Of a stretch of 21,152 bases of DNA, positions 1 through 6,849 are shown in pieces. The stretch is from Opitutaceae bacterium UBA4094 (GTDB taxonomy: Bacteria; Verrucomicrobiota; Verrucomicrobiia; Opitutales; Opitutaceae), in assembly GCA_002382525.1 (NCBI GenBank), contig DFYA01000088.1, positions 14,317-35,468 of the forward strand, in the 5' to 3' direction. Position 1 is the stretch's first letter. Each line of letters opens with the position of its first letter. Position numbers and translations under genes: made by a program. The notes under the pieces were generated by a model that saw only the letters and a list, made by a program, of their open reading frames with translations, ran no database searches and was not told the DNA's origin.

Positions 1-365
1 TTGCCGTCGAGGTGGGACTGAAACTCGACGCCGTCATCGTGCATCTTGCGCAGCTTCGCCAAGGAAAACACCTGGAAGCCGCCGCTGTCCGTGAGGATCG
101 GTCCGTCCCAGCCCATGAAGCCGTGCAAGCCGCCGAGCTCCTTCACCAGCTCGCTGCCTGGGCGCAAGTTCAGGTGGTAGGTGTTGCCCAGAATGATCTG
201 CGAACCGATCTCCTTCAGGTGCGCGGGCGTGAGCGACTTGACGGTGCCTTGCGTGCCGACCGGCATGAAGATCGGCGTCTCGATCATCCCGTGCCGCGTG
301 CGCAGCCGGCCACGACGGGCCGCGGTGAGGGTGTCGGTCTTGAGCAACTCGAAATGATCGGGCAT
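1..365 (-). CDS. tgt: Queuine tRNA-ribosyltransferase (N-terminal part, cut by window edge)
   Basis: The enzyme exchanges guanine 34 for a queuine precursor in the anticodon of tRNAs with GUN anticodons. Reading leftward from the ATG at 365, the first 121 codons are visible and open to the edge. Family hallmarks are present: 'RRGRLRT.HG.IETPIFMPVGTQGTVK' near residues 17-43, 'GNTYHL' at 60-65, and 'TDSGGFQVFSL' at 92-102, where Asp93 belongs to the conserved substrate-pocket motif. The catalytic nucleophile Asp and the zinc site lie beyond the window. The ATG at 365 fits the usual family N-terminus. It sits only 5 nt after a TAGGTT -10-like hexamer, so the message may have almost no leader. 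It diverges from the pabA/trpG gene. The product name is well supported; the leaderless reading is inference. Confidence 0.96.
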   Translation of the reverse strand, partial: MPDHFELLKTDTLTAARRGRLRTRHGMIETPIFMPVGTQGTVKSLTPAHLKEIGSQIILGNTYHLNLRPGSELVKELGGLHGFMGWDGPILTDSGGFQVFSLAKLRKMHDDGVEFQSHLDG

Positions 366-370
366 CCGCA

Positions 371-415
371 AACCTACCGTGACGCTTGACCCCGGTGTCA
401 ACCCGCGAGGATAGT
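371..415. promoter_or_regulatory. Overlapping divergent promoters for tgt and pabA/trpG
   Basis: An inverted repeat TTGAC (386-390) / GTCAA (397-401) supplies both -35 elements. Rightward, TTGACC at 386-391 is followed after 18 nt by GATAGT at 410-415. Leftward, TTGACA (401 to 396) is followed after 19 nt by TAGGTT (376 to 371), which fits TANNNT. The rightward start point would fall near 422, upstream of the GTG at 434, and supports that start for pabA/trpG. This is a consensus match by eye only. Confidence 0.5.
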
Positions 416-433
416 GCGCCACCTACATCCACC

Positions 434-1000
434 GTGCTGCTCGTCATCGACAACTACGACTCGTTCACCTTCAACCTCGTCCAATACTTCGGTCAATTGG
501 GCGTGGAGCAACGCGTGTTCCGCAACGACGAGATCACGCCCGCCGAGGCGCTCGCGCTCAACCCCGACCGCATCCTCATCTCGCCCGGCCCCTGTTCGCC
601 CGCCGAGGCGGGCGTCTCGCTCGACATGATCGGCGCCTTCGCCGGCAAAAAACCCATCCTCGGCGTCTGCCTCGGCCACCAGTCCATCGGCCACTACTTC
701 GGTGGCAAAGTTGTCCGCGCCGACCGCCTCATGCACGGCAAGACCTCGCCCATCCTTCACAAGGACACCGACGTCTTCAAAGGCTTGCCCCAAGGCTTCG
801 CCGCCACCCGCTATCATTCGCTGCTCGTCGAACGCGCCTCGTTTCCCGCCGCGCTCGAAATCACCGCCGAGACCAAGGAGGGCGAGGTCATGGGCCTTCG
901 CCACAAAGAGCTCCCCATCTGGGGCGTCCAGTTCCACCCCGAATCCATCGCCACCGAAGGCGGCATGAAGATTCTGGAAAATTTCCTCTCGCTCAACTGA
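434..1000 (+). CDS. pabA/trpG: Aminodeoxychorismate/anthranilate synthase glutamine amidotransferase subunit
   Basis: This class I glutamine amidotransferase makes ammonia from glutamine for a chorismate-using partner (PabB in folate synthesis or TrpE in tryptophan synthesis). From a GTG at 434 the protein is 188 aa and begins 'MLLVIDNYDSFTFNLVQY', the normal family start. The nucleophile Cys79 lies in 'GVCLGHQSIG', and His168 and Glu170 in 'FHPES'; this is the same numbering as E. coli PabA, which supports the GTG start. 'MHGKTS' and 'RYHSL' are also typical of TrpG/PabA. An in-frame TTG at 386 could extend the protein, but it coincides with a likely -35 hexamer. No synthase partner gene is in view, so it may serve both pathways, as in some other bacteria. 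It is followed 29 nt later by nrdR. Confidence 0.93.
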   Translation: MLLVIDNYDSFTFNLVQYFGQLGVEQRVFRNDEITPAEALALNPDRILISPGPCSPAEAGVSLDMIGAFAGKKPILGVCLGHQSIGHYFGGKVVRADRLMHGKTSPILHKDTDVFKGLPQGFAATRYHSLLVERASFPAALEITAETKEGEVMGLRHKELPIWGVQFHPESIATEGGMKILENFLSLN

Positions 1001-1029
1001 GCCGCGTTTCCCGCCGACCACCTCCCGCC

Positions 1030-1497
1030 ATGCGTTGTCCCAAGTGCACTTCCATCGAGGACAAAGTCATCGACTCCCGCATCAGCAAAGAAGGCAGCTC
1101 CATCCGCCGCCGCCGCGAATGCCTCGAATGCGGACATCGCTACAGCACCACCGAGTTCATCGTGCGCGAAGACCTCGTGGTCATCAAACGCGATGGCCGC
1201 CGCGAGGATTTCGACCGCGAGAAGTTGATCCGCTCCGCCCGCGCCGCCTGTCAAAAACGTCCCGTGGACGCCGAGCAGATCGGCATGCTGATCGAGGACG
1301 TGATCGACGCCCTCGAAGCGCATTACGACACCGACATCCCGTCGCGCGCCATCGGCGACGCCGTCATGCAGCGCCTCCGCAAGATCGACGAAGTCGCCTA
1401 CGTGCGTTTCGCCAGCGTGTATAAGGAATTCCGCGACGTCTCCGAGTTCATGCAGGAGATCAACGCGCTCGACAAAAAGCCCGAGGCCAAGGACTGA
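1030..1497 (+). CDS. nrdR: Transcriptional repressor NrdR
   Basis: NrdR is a nucleotide-sensing repressor of ribonucleotide reductase genes. The 155-aa length is normal. The zinc ribbon is formed by Cys3, Cys6, Cys31 and Cys34 ('MRCPKC' and 'CLECGHR') with the arginine-rich DNA-binding stretch 'SSIRRRREC' between them. An ATP-cone follows from about residue 49 ('VVIKRDGRREDFDREKL'), running to about 139 ('VAYVRFASVYKEF'). It is on the same strand as pabA/trpG with a 29-nt gap, so they may share a transcript. No Shine-Dalgarno is visible; the ATG is preceded by CCTCCCGCC. Neither a reductase gene nor an obvious NrdR box was seen in the window. Confidence 0.97.
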   Translation: MRCPKCTSIEDKVIDSRISKEGSSIRRRRECLECGHRYSTTEFIVREDLVVIKRDGRREDFDREKLIRSARAACQKRPVDAEQIGMLIEDVIDALEAHYDTDIPSRAIGDAVMQRLRKIDEVAYVRFASVYKEFRDVSEFMQEINALDKKPEAKD

Positions 1498-1526
1498 TGC
1501 CTGCCGAACTCCTTCTCGTTTCTCTT

Positions 1527-1578
1527 AATCTTTCTCTTTCTCTCTCCGGTCCGGGAGTCCTGACGAAAGATAAAGATT
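1527..1578. repeat. AT-rich inverted repeat after nrdR
   Basis: AATCTTTCTCTTTC (1527-1540) and GAAAGATAAAGATT (1565-1578) pair at 13 of 14 positions across a 24-nt loop. The arm composition is very unlike the GC-rich surroundings. It could end the pabA/nrdR transcript or be an intergenic repeat; there is no GC-rich stem with a T tract, so a standard terminator is not supported. Confidence 0.5.
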
Positions 1579-1607
1579 ACGAATAAAGACGAAGGAACCC
1601 ATCCCCG

Positions 1608-2114
1608 ATGCCCGCCCCCGCCCGCGACGAGTTGCGTCGCCTGCACTTCATCAACGCGCTCTTCGCGCACGTCACCGGCCACGACCTCTACCTCGCCGAA
1701 CAAATCAAAGAGGCAATCGCCTTCAGCCTCACCGAACTTGAAGAGCAGACGCGGACCCACCCGGAGTTTGCCGCCAAATACGACGCCGCGTTCAACGCCT
1801 CCGCCGCGCGCTTATTGGAGAGTTTTTTCGCCGGACAACCCCGCCACGGTTTTTTCCATTGGGACGCGCTGAGCACGCTCACCTCGGCGACACCGCTCTT
1901 CGCGCGCGCCGAGTTGATGACCGGCCTCAAGCGCCTCGCGCCCTTCCGCGAAAGCACGTTGCTCGTCACCAATCTCCGCCCCGCCCTGCTCCCGCCGGAG
2001 AAACGCGCCACCCCGCGCCGCCAGCGCGAGTATGAAGAGGCGCTCGCCTACACCCGCGACCTCGCCGCCGCCCGCACCGCCCCCAGCGCCGACCTGCGGT
2101 TGTTGTTTCTCTGA
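1608..2114 (+). CDS. Hypothetical protein, 168 aa
   Basis: I do not recognise this protein. It looks cytosolic and mostly helical, with no signal peptide or membrane span. The N-terminal half ('LRRLHFINALFAHVTGHDLYLAEQIKEAIAF') is hydrophobic-helical, and a basic linker 'PPEKRATPRRQREYEEAL' lies near residues 131-148. The ATG at 1608 follows ATCCCCG with no Shine-Dalgarno. The GC-rich codon usage matches the neighbours and the frame is uninterrupted, which supports it as a real gene. It lies between nrdR (110 nt upstream) and the HIT gene (55 nt downstream) on the same strand, but the context does not reveal a role. Confidence 0.7.
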   Translation: MPAPARDELRRLHFINALFAHVTGHDLYLAEQIKEAIAFSLTELEEQTRTHPEFAAKYDAAFNASAARLLESFFAGQPRHGFFHWDALSTLTSATPLFARAELMTGLKRLAPFRESTLLVTNLRPALLPPEKRATPRRQREYEEALAYTRDLAAARTAPSADLRLLFL

Positions 2115-2169
2115 GCCGTCCGCTTGATTTCTCCCGTGTCTTTCGTGTGTTCGTAGGCAACCTTCCACC

Positions 2170-2511
2170 ATGTCGAAAAACCCTTTCCAACGCATCATCG
2201 ACCGCGAGATCCCGGCGAAGATCGAACACGAGGACGACCGCTGCATCGTCATCCACGACATCAATCCTGAAGCGCCGGTTCACCTGCTCATCATCCCCAA
2301 GAACGTGATCCCGCGTGTCGGCGAGGCCACGCCTTCGGATGAAGCCGTGCTCGGCCACCTGCTGCTCACCGCCGGTGTAGTGGCCAAAAAACTACAGCTC
2401 GCCCGAGGCTTCCGCCTCGTGATCAACAACGGCCCCGACGCCTGCGAAAGCGTGCCCCACCTCCACGTCCACTTGCTGGCGAAACGCCAGCTCGCCTGGC
2501 CTCCGGGCTGA
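2170..2511 (+). CDS. HIT-family (HinT-like) purine nucleoside phosphoramidase
   Basis: Histidine-triad proteins of the HinT branch hydrolyse AMP-lysine and related nucleoside phosphoramidates. At 113 aa the protein has the family's usual size. It starts with 'NPFQRIIDREIPAKIEHEDD', has the central 'F/IHDINPEAPVHLLIIPK' strand region (about residues 28-44) and ends with 'NNGPDACESVPHLHVHLLAKRQLAWPPG'. The triad is His97-x-His99-x-His101, with His99 as the expected nucleophile. The ATG at 2170 matches the family N-terminus and is preceded by CCTTCCACC rather than a Shine-Dalgarno. It is on the same strand as the unknown gene before it. The family call is secure; the physiological substrate cannot be read from the sequence. 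Confidence 0.95.
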   Translation: MSKNPFQRIIDREIPAKIEHEDDRCIVIHDINPEAPVHLLIIPKNVIPRVGEATPSDEAVLGHLLLTAGVVAKKLQLARGFRLVINNGPDACESVPHLHVHLLAKRQLAWPPG

Positions 2512-2640
2512 TCGCGCTCCAGGTGGGCTGCGCGTGGTAGGCCCGCTTACACCGAGGAACACTCCCCACTGGCGGTGGGTTGATAAACGCCGGGATCGAG
2601 CCATGGTGGCAGTCTAGTTTACCCCGACTAGTCCGCCCCG

Positions 2641-4704
2641 ATGGTCACCCCACGTCTAGTCCTGATTCTCTTCGTTTCATTCTTCACGGTTGCGCGTGCA
2701 GGATGGAAAGACGACGTCGGCTACACCCGCCTGCAACAGACTTTCGCAACCGATGTGCCGACAGCAGTGATCGCCGGAGTTGCGGAAATTGAGGCAGGCG
2801 ACGCCAACTCAAATTACTATCTTCCCAACGCGGCAGACGCCGCCTTCTCCGGCAAAACAATCGTTAACAAGAGCCCGGGCTTCGGTTCGTCGGGTCACGC
2901 CACTGCAGTCGGTCGCTACTTTTTCGGCAATACCAACAGCCTCATCCCGGCAACCACGGTGATCGACGCGTATCACGCGGGCAATTGGCAGGGTGCGGGG
3001 TTTCTCAACGCCGGCTCATCATCCATGCCGCAGGTTGAATCTCGACGCGTGCAAAACCACAGCTGGATCGGAACGTATCCCCGCGAAGGCACTTCGCTCG
3101 ACTCGATCAACAACTCCGTCACCCATATCAACCAGCGGCTCGACTTCGCCATCGGCCGCGACGGCTTCGTGGGCGTGGTCGGCGTGAACAACAACTTCAG
3201 TAATACCCTCCCCGACCTGCTCTGCCAAAGCTATCACACGCTTTCTGTCGGTCGCGCGGACGGGGCTCACAGCGCCGGCCTTACCGCATTCGACGTCGCC
3301 GGGCGCATGAAGCCGGACATCGTTTCCTTTGAGACCGTCACCAGCTACAGCACTCCCCAAGTCGCGAGCGCCGCCGGCCTCATTTACCAAAAACTCAACA
3401 CGAGTTATTCCTCCGAATTGAGCACCGAGGACTACCCACGCCTGACCAAAGCACTCCTGCTGGCGGGCGCCGCCAAGGAACCGCTCTCCACTTGGAGCCG
3501 CGCCGATTCCGCGAAACCTTACGACGCCCGCTACGGCGCCGGCGCTCTAAATATCTTGCTCGCATACCGCACCCTGCTCGCCGGCCGACAGACCGCCTCC
3601 GCTTCGGTGCCCGTGGCCAACACCGGGTGGACGGTCGCCAGTGTTCGCAACAACACCACCGCAGGCGGTCGCACTTATTATTTCGAGGTTCCGCCCGGCA
3701 GCCCTGTGCCATTCTCCGCCGCGCTCACCTGGCACCGCTCCGTGACAATCTTCAGCAATGGCTCCACCACGGCGTCGATGGCCAATCTGGATCTAAAACT
3801 GTTCACCGCCACCGGCACGACGCTGGGGTCGGAAATCGATTCCAGCACCAGCACCGTGGACAACGTGGAGCACATCTACCGCGCCACGCTCGCCCCCGGA
3901 AGCTACGCCCTACAAGTCTCGAACGGGGGCACCACCCTCACTCCTTACGCCCTTGCGTGGCGCACCTCGCCCACCGTGTCAGTCGCGGCCACCGTCCCCG
4001 TCGCACGCGAACTCGACGGCTCGCCCGCCACCTTCACCCTCACCCGCACCGGCCCGACCACCTCGCCGCTCGCAGTGCCGCTTGCCTGGTCCGGCACTGC
4101 CGTATCCGTAAACCACTACATAGCTCCGCCCGCGTTCGCATTGATACCCGCCGGCGCATCCTCGACCACCCTACAAATCACTCCGGTCTCCGACACCCTC
4201 GCACAAGGCGACCGCTCCCTCACCCTGACCGTCGTCACCGACTACTCCCATTCGGCCGGCACCGAAGCGCACGCCACCATCACCATCCAGGATAAACCCT
4301 ACGATGCGTGGCGCTTCGACCGCTTCACCAGCTCCGAACTCGCCGACCCGCTTGTCTCCGGCGACGCAGCCGATCCCGACGGCGACGGTTTGCCCAACTT
4401 GCTCGAATACGCCTCGCGCACTGAACCCAAGACTTCCGATCCCGCCACCACCGCCCCCATCGTCGGCACGGCAGACGACCGGCTCACGCTCGCCTACACG
4501 CGCCCCACGGTTTCGCCCGTCGATGTCACCTACACCGTCGAATGGTCCGGCGATCTGCAAACATGGACCACCGGCGCCTCCGTCACCGAAACCATCAGTA
4601 GCACCGACAACGGCGACGGCACCACCACCGTGATTACGCGGTCCGTCGCGGCGCTGAGCAACACGCTGCGGCAGTTCCTCCGCCTCCGCGTCACGCGCGA
4701 GTAA
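2641..4704 (+). CDS. Secreted subtilase-like (S8) protein with PPC, Calx-beta-like and C-terminal module
   Basis: This is a 687-aa exported protein. Residues 1-20 form a signal peptide (hydrophobic 'LVLILFVSFFTVARA', probable cut after Ala20), which supports the ATG at 2641. The peptidase-like region spans about 40-310: His86 in 'SSGHATAVGR', a 'GVNNN' oxyanion-Asn region near 183-185, and Ser235 in 'TSYSTPQVASAAG', which aligns with the subtilisin TSMASP motif. Where subtilisins have the catalytic Asp ('VAVIDTG'), this protein has Glu51 ('VAEIEAGD', with Asp54 nearby). There is no obvious prodomain. A PPC-like beta domain (about 335-440), a Calx-beta-like domain (about 445-552), a 'DAADPDGDGLPNLLEY' calcium-type loop (575-590) and a final beta module ('TYTVEWSGDLQTW...FLRLRVT') follow, as in many verrucomicrobial surface proteins. 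It overlaps the convergent methyltransferase gene by 14 nt. Whether it is proteolytically active is uncertain. Confidence 0.82.
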   Translation: MVTPRLVLILFVSFFTVARAGWKDDVGYTRLQQTFATDVPTAVIAGVAEIEAGDANSNYYLPNAADAAFSGKTIVNKSPGFGSSGHATAVGRYFFGNTNSLIPATTVIDAYHAGNWQGAGFLNAGSSSMPQVESRRVQNHSWIGTYPREGTSLDSINNSVTHINQRLDFAIGRDGFVGVVGVNNNFSNTLPDLLCQSYHTLSVGRADGAHSAGLTAFDVAGRMKPDIVSFETVTSYSTPQVASAAGLIYQKLNTSYSSELSTEDYPRLTKALLLAGAAKEPLSTWSRADSAKPYDARYGAGALNILLAYRTLLAGRQTASASVPVANTGWTVASVRNNTTAGGRTYYFEVPPGSPVPFSAALTWHRSVTIFSNGSTTASMANLDLKLFTATGTTLGSEIDSSTSTVDNVEHIYRATLAPGSYALQVSNGGTTLTPYALAWRTSPTVSVAATVPVARELDGSPATFTLTRTGPTTSPLAVPLAWSGTAVSVNHYIAPPAFALIPAGASSTTLQITPVSDTLAQGDRSLTLTVVTDYSHSAGTEAHATITIQDKPYDAWRFDRFTSSELADPLVSGDAADPDGDGLPNLLEYASRTEPKTSDPATTAPIVGTADDRLTLAYTRPTVSPVDVTYTVEWSGDLQTWTTGASVTETISSTDNGDGTTTVITRSVAALSNTLRQFLRLRVTRE

Positions 4705-5383
4705 ACACCAGCGACAACCACGATGGCAGCTCGCCTGCCAGCCCATCGGAATGCTCTTTGAGCGTCGCCACCCGCAGACCCGCCTCCGTCGCCTGCGCCA
4801 TCATCGCCTCGAGGTTCCAATGGTAATCCTCGATGACGATCTCCTTACCGCGCTCACCGACAAACACCTGAAACGGCGTTCCGTTGGCCAGGTAGTTCGC
4901 CGGGCCGAAATCCGTCCGATACGTCGCAAATCTGCAATCGCGAAAACACGGATGCGTCACCGCCGCGATGAGCACCCCGCCCGGGGTCAACGACCGCGCG
5001 AGCAGGCTCAGCGTCTCCACGCATTCCGCATGCGTGCGCCAACACATCCACACGCCGAGCATGACGACAGCGTCAAACGCGCCCGTCCAGTCCGCCTCGG
5101 GTGCGTCGCACACCACCACGTTGCACGCGCCGGTTTGGCCCGCATCACTCGACGCTACCGCCCCGATGCGACGTCGCGCCTGTTCACGCATGTGCGGATC
5201 GCGGTCATACGCCGTCACACGCCCGTTCCTTATCAGGCGCGCCAGTTGCAACGCGAACCGCGCGTCCCCGCAGCCGAAGTCGAGCACCCGGCGCGGATCC
5301 CTCGCCAGCACCGTGTCACGAATCCACGGATACAAAATTTCTTCCCGGTTATCGCCGCAATCGATGTAGCCCAACGCGTCCAT
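4691..5383 (-). CDS. SAM-dependent class I methyltransferase
   Basis: This is a 230-aa protein with a Rossmann methyltransferase core. Motif I is 'VLDFGCGDARFA' (residues 33-44), the acidic end of the second strand is 'VTAYDRDPH' (56-64), the motif II/III region is 'FDAVVMLGVWMCW' (103-115), and 'LLARSLTPGGVLIAAVTHPCF' (127-147) follows. The C-terminal part ('GKEIVIEDYHWNLEAMMAQATEAGLRV') resembles small-molecule methyltransferases. I chose the ATG at 5383. An in-frame ATG 81 nt further upstream would add an N-terminus containing 'QAGSLRYVGG', which is just the translation of an intergenic palindromic repeat. A TAGGTT hexamer lies 7 nt before the start. The substrate is unknown. It follows lemA with a 93-nt gap and overlaps the subtilase gene tail by 14 nt. 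Confidence 0.88.
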   Translation of the reverse strand: MDALGYIDCGDNREEILYPWIRDTVLARDPRRVLDFGCGDARFALQLARLIRNGRVTAYDRDPHMREQARRRIGAVASSDAGQTGACNVVVCDAPEADWTGAFDAVVMLGVWMCWRTHAECVETLSLLARSLTPGGVLIAAVTHPCFRDCRFATYRTDFGPANYLANGTPFQVFVGERGKEIVIEDYHWNLEAMMAQATEAGLRVATLKEHSDGLAGELPSWLSLVFTRA

Positions 5384-5445
5384 GCGCGGAAACCTAGGTG
5401 CGGCTCGTCGCGTGGCGAGCATCGCGTATTCGCCTCCGACGTAGC

Positions 5446-5462
5446 GCAGGCTTCCAGCCTGC
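5446..5462. repeat. Intergenic palindromic repeat (GCAGGCT/AGCCTGC)
   Basis: GCAGGCT (5446-5452), a 3-nt TCC loop and AGCCTGC (5456-5462) form a perfect 7-bp hairpin, preceded on the plus strand by ACGTAGC. It lies between lemA and the methyltransferase gene. The element resembles a widespread bacterial intergenic repeat whose translation 'QAGSLRYV' is often wrongly added to protein N-termini; that recognition is from memory. Confidence 0.7.
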
Positions 5463-5476
5463 ATCCGAGCGCCGCC

Positions 5477-6037
5477 TCACACCGCGACCCTCGGCACCAC
5501 GCGTTCGGCGGCGCGATCGAGATCGAAGAACTCCACCGCCTGAAATCCGCCGAACTTCGCGACCGCCATCGAGGGAAACTGCTCACACAGTGAATTGTAG
5601 TCGCGCACGTTGCCGTTGAAGAACCGCCGCGCCGCCGCGATGCGATCCTCTGTCTCGGCCAGTTCGCGTTGCAGCGCCAGGAAGTGCGCGTCGGCCCGCA
5701 GTGCCGGATATCGCTCCGCCACCGCGAACAGCGCCGCGAGCCCGCCCGCCAGCGGTTCCTCCGAGCGCGACGCACCCCGCGGAGACGATCCGCCACGCAT
5801 CGCCTCCGACCGCAGGCGCGTGACCTTCTCCAGCACGTCGGTTTCGTGCGCCGCATATCCGCGCACCGTCGCCACGAGGTTGGGAATCAGCTCATGCCGG
5901 CGCTTCAATTGCACATCGATTCCCGACCAGCTCTCGCGCACATGCTGCCGCAGCCGCACCAGACGATTGTAGATCAACATCGCCCAAAACAGCCCGAGCA
6001 CCGCCACCACGCAAACCACGGCCAGGAACGCTTCCAT
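5477..6037 (-). CDS. lemA: LemA family membrane protein
   Basis: LemA proteins are anchored by one N-terminal helix and carry a helical bundle; their molecular role is poorly defined. The 186-aa length is typical. Residues 3-22 form the membrane span. 'YNRLVRLRQHVRESWSGIDVQLKRRHELIPNLVATVRGYAAHE' (23-65) is the family signature, and 'YPALRADAHFLALQRELAETEDRIAAARRFFNGNVRDYNSLCEQFP' (110-155) is the second conserved block. A short polar insert ('GGSSPRGASRSEEPLAGG', 82-99) separates them. It starts 9 nt after the stop of the membrane-anchored gene at 6047-6766, so the two are very probably cotranscribed. No Shine-Dalgarno is visible before the ATG at 6037. Confidence 0.95.
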   Translation of the reverse strand: MEAFLAVVCVVAVLGLFWAMLIYNRLVRLRQHVRESWSGIDVQLKRRHELIPNLVATVRGYAAHETDVLEKVTRLRSEAMRGGSSPRGASRSEEPLAGGLAALFAVAERYPALRADAHFLALQRELAETEDRIAAARRFFNGNVRDYNSLCEQFPSMAVAKFGGFQAVEFFDLDRAAERVVPRVAV

Positions 6038-6046
6038 AAAACGACA

Positions 6047-6766
6047 TCAACGCGCCTTCAGATCGCGCACCAGATAATCCGGCCACCGCGCCAAGAACCC
6101 CGCAGCCCAGTTCGTCGCCGCCCGAAACTCCATCGGCTCCCAGCGGCGGCTCCCTCCGTTCGACACGAGCAACAACACGCCCGCGCTCAACTCGAATTGC
6201 GGCGGCGGATCGTCCAACATCCAGTCGATCATGCGCGGATGCAGCAGGTCATAAACAAAGCGCCGGTCGGTGCCGCCCACATGATAGCGGCGCGAGAACT
6301 CCGCCGACTCGAAATCGATGTCTTCAAAACCGATTGCACCCGCCAGCTTGTCGAAAAGCCCTTCCGCTCGCAGCGCCACGCCGGGTAATCGCGCACCAAA
6401 CGGCAACGAGACGAGCAGGTAGCTGAACCGATAGGTGGTCGTGCTGCTGCTCTTCCCGTTCCGACGCGTGATTTTGTAGTGATAGTCCCCCGCCTCCGCC
6501 TTCCAAACCCCGCCCCAGGCCTCCACCGTGCCGCGCAGCTGGTTGTGCGCATAACGCGTGTGGCCTTTCTGAAAACACCCGAACTGGAGGTGTCGCTTGC
6601 GAAGCGTCGCGTCCTCCTCACGCCCGCCAAACGACCAGCCCAACCGCCCCGCCACGCCGCCGATCGCTTCGGTGCGCTCGCGCTCCAGCTTCCGCTCTGT
6701 CCACCACACCAAGAAGCCCGCCGCAGCGAACAGAACGAAGATCACGAAAATGCCGTATTCGGACAT
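6047..6766 (-). CDS. Membrane-anchored protein of unknown function, LemA partner
   Basis: This 239-aa protein has an N-terminal transmembrane helix (about residues 4-23, 'YGIFVIFVLFAAAGFLVWW') followed by a charged stretch and a soluble domain. The soluble part has alternating beta strands ('TTTYRFSYLLVSLPFGARLPGVALRAEG', 109-136; 'FELSAGVLLLVSNGG', 191-205) and an 'FESAEFSRRYHVGGTDRRFVYDLLHPRMIDWML' block (152-184). The overall look recalls the DUF3137-type proteins often found beside lemA, but I cannot confirm that family. It precedes lemA by 9 nt, so the two probably form an operon and may act together at the inner membrane. The ATG at 6766 is chosen because it begins right before the membrane span. 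The 83-nt region to the divergent gene at 6850 presumably carries both promoters. Confidence 0.78.
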   Translation of the reverse strand: MSEYGIFVIFVLFAAAGFLVWWTERKLERERTEAIGGVAGRLGWSFGGREEDATLRKRHLQFGCFQKGHTRYAHNQLRGTVEAWGGVWKAEAGDYHYKITRRNGKSSSTTTYRFSYLLVSLPFGARLPGVALRAEGLFDKLAGAIGFEDIDFESAEFSRRYHVGGTDRRFVYDLLHPRMIDWMLDDPPPQFELSAGVLLLVSNGGSRRWEPMEFRAATNWAAGFLARWPDYLVRDLKAR

Positions 6767-6849
6767 GCGCTCGGATGAAACCAGCCCGGCTCATGGAGTC
6801 CACTCACTACCTGCTTGATTTACGCACGTTGCACATCAATGCCTCACCT

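Noticed and set aside
2565..2579. CCCAC/GTGGG hairpin after the HIT gene as a terminator
   Set aside because: The stem is only 5 bp and no T run follows, so a terminator cannot be supported. The rest of the 129-nt gap (2512-2640) shows only a CTAGT/ACTAG inverted pair near 2613-2631 of unclear meaning.
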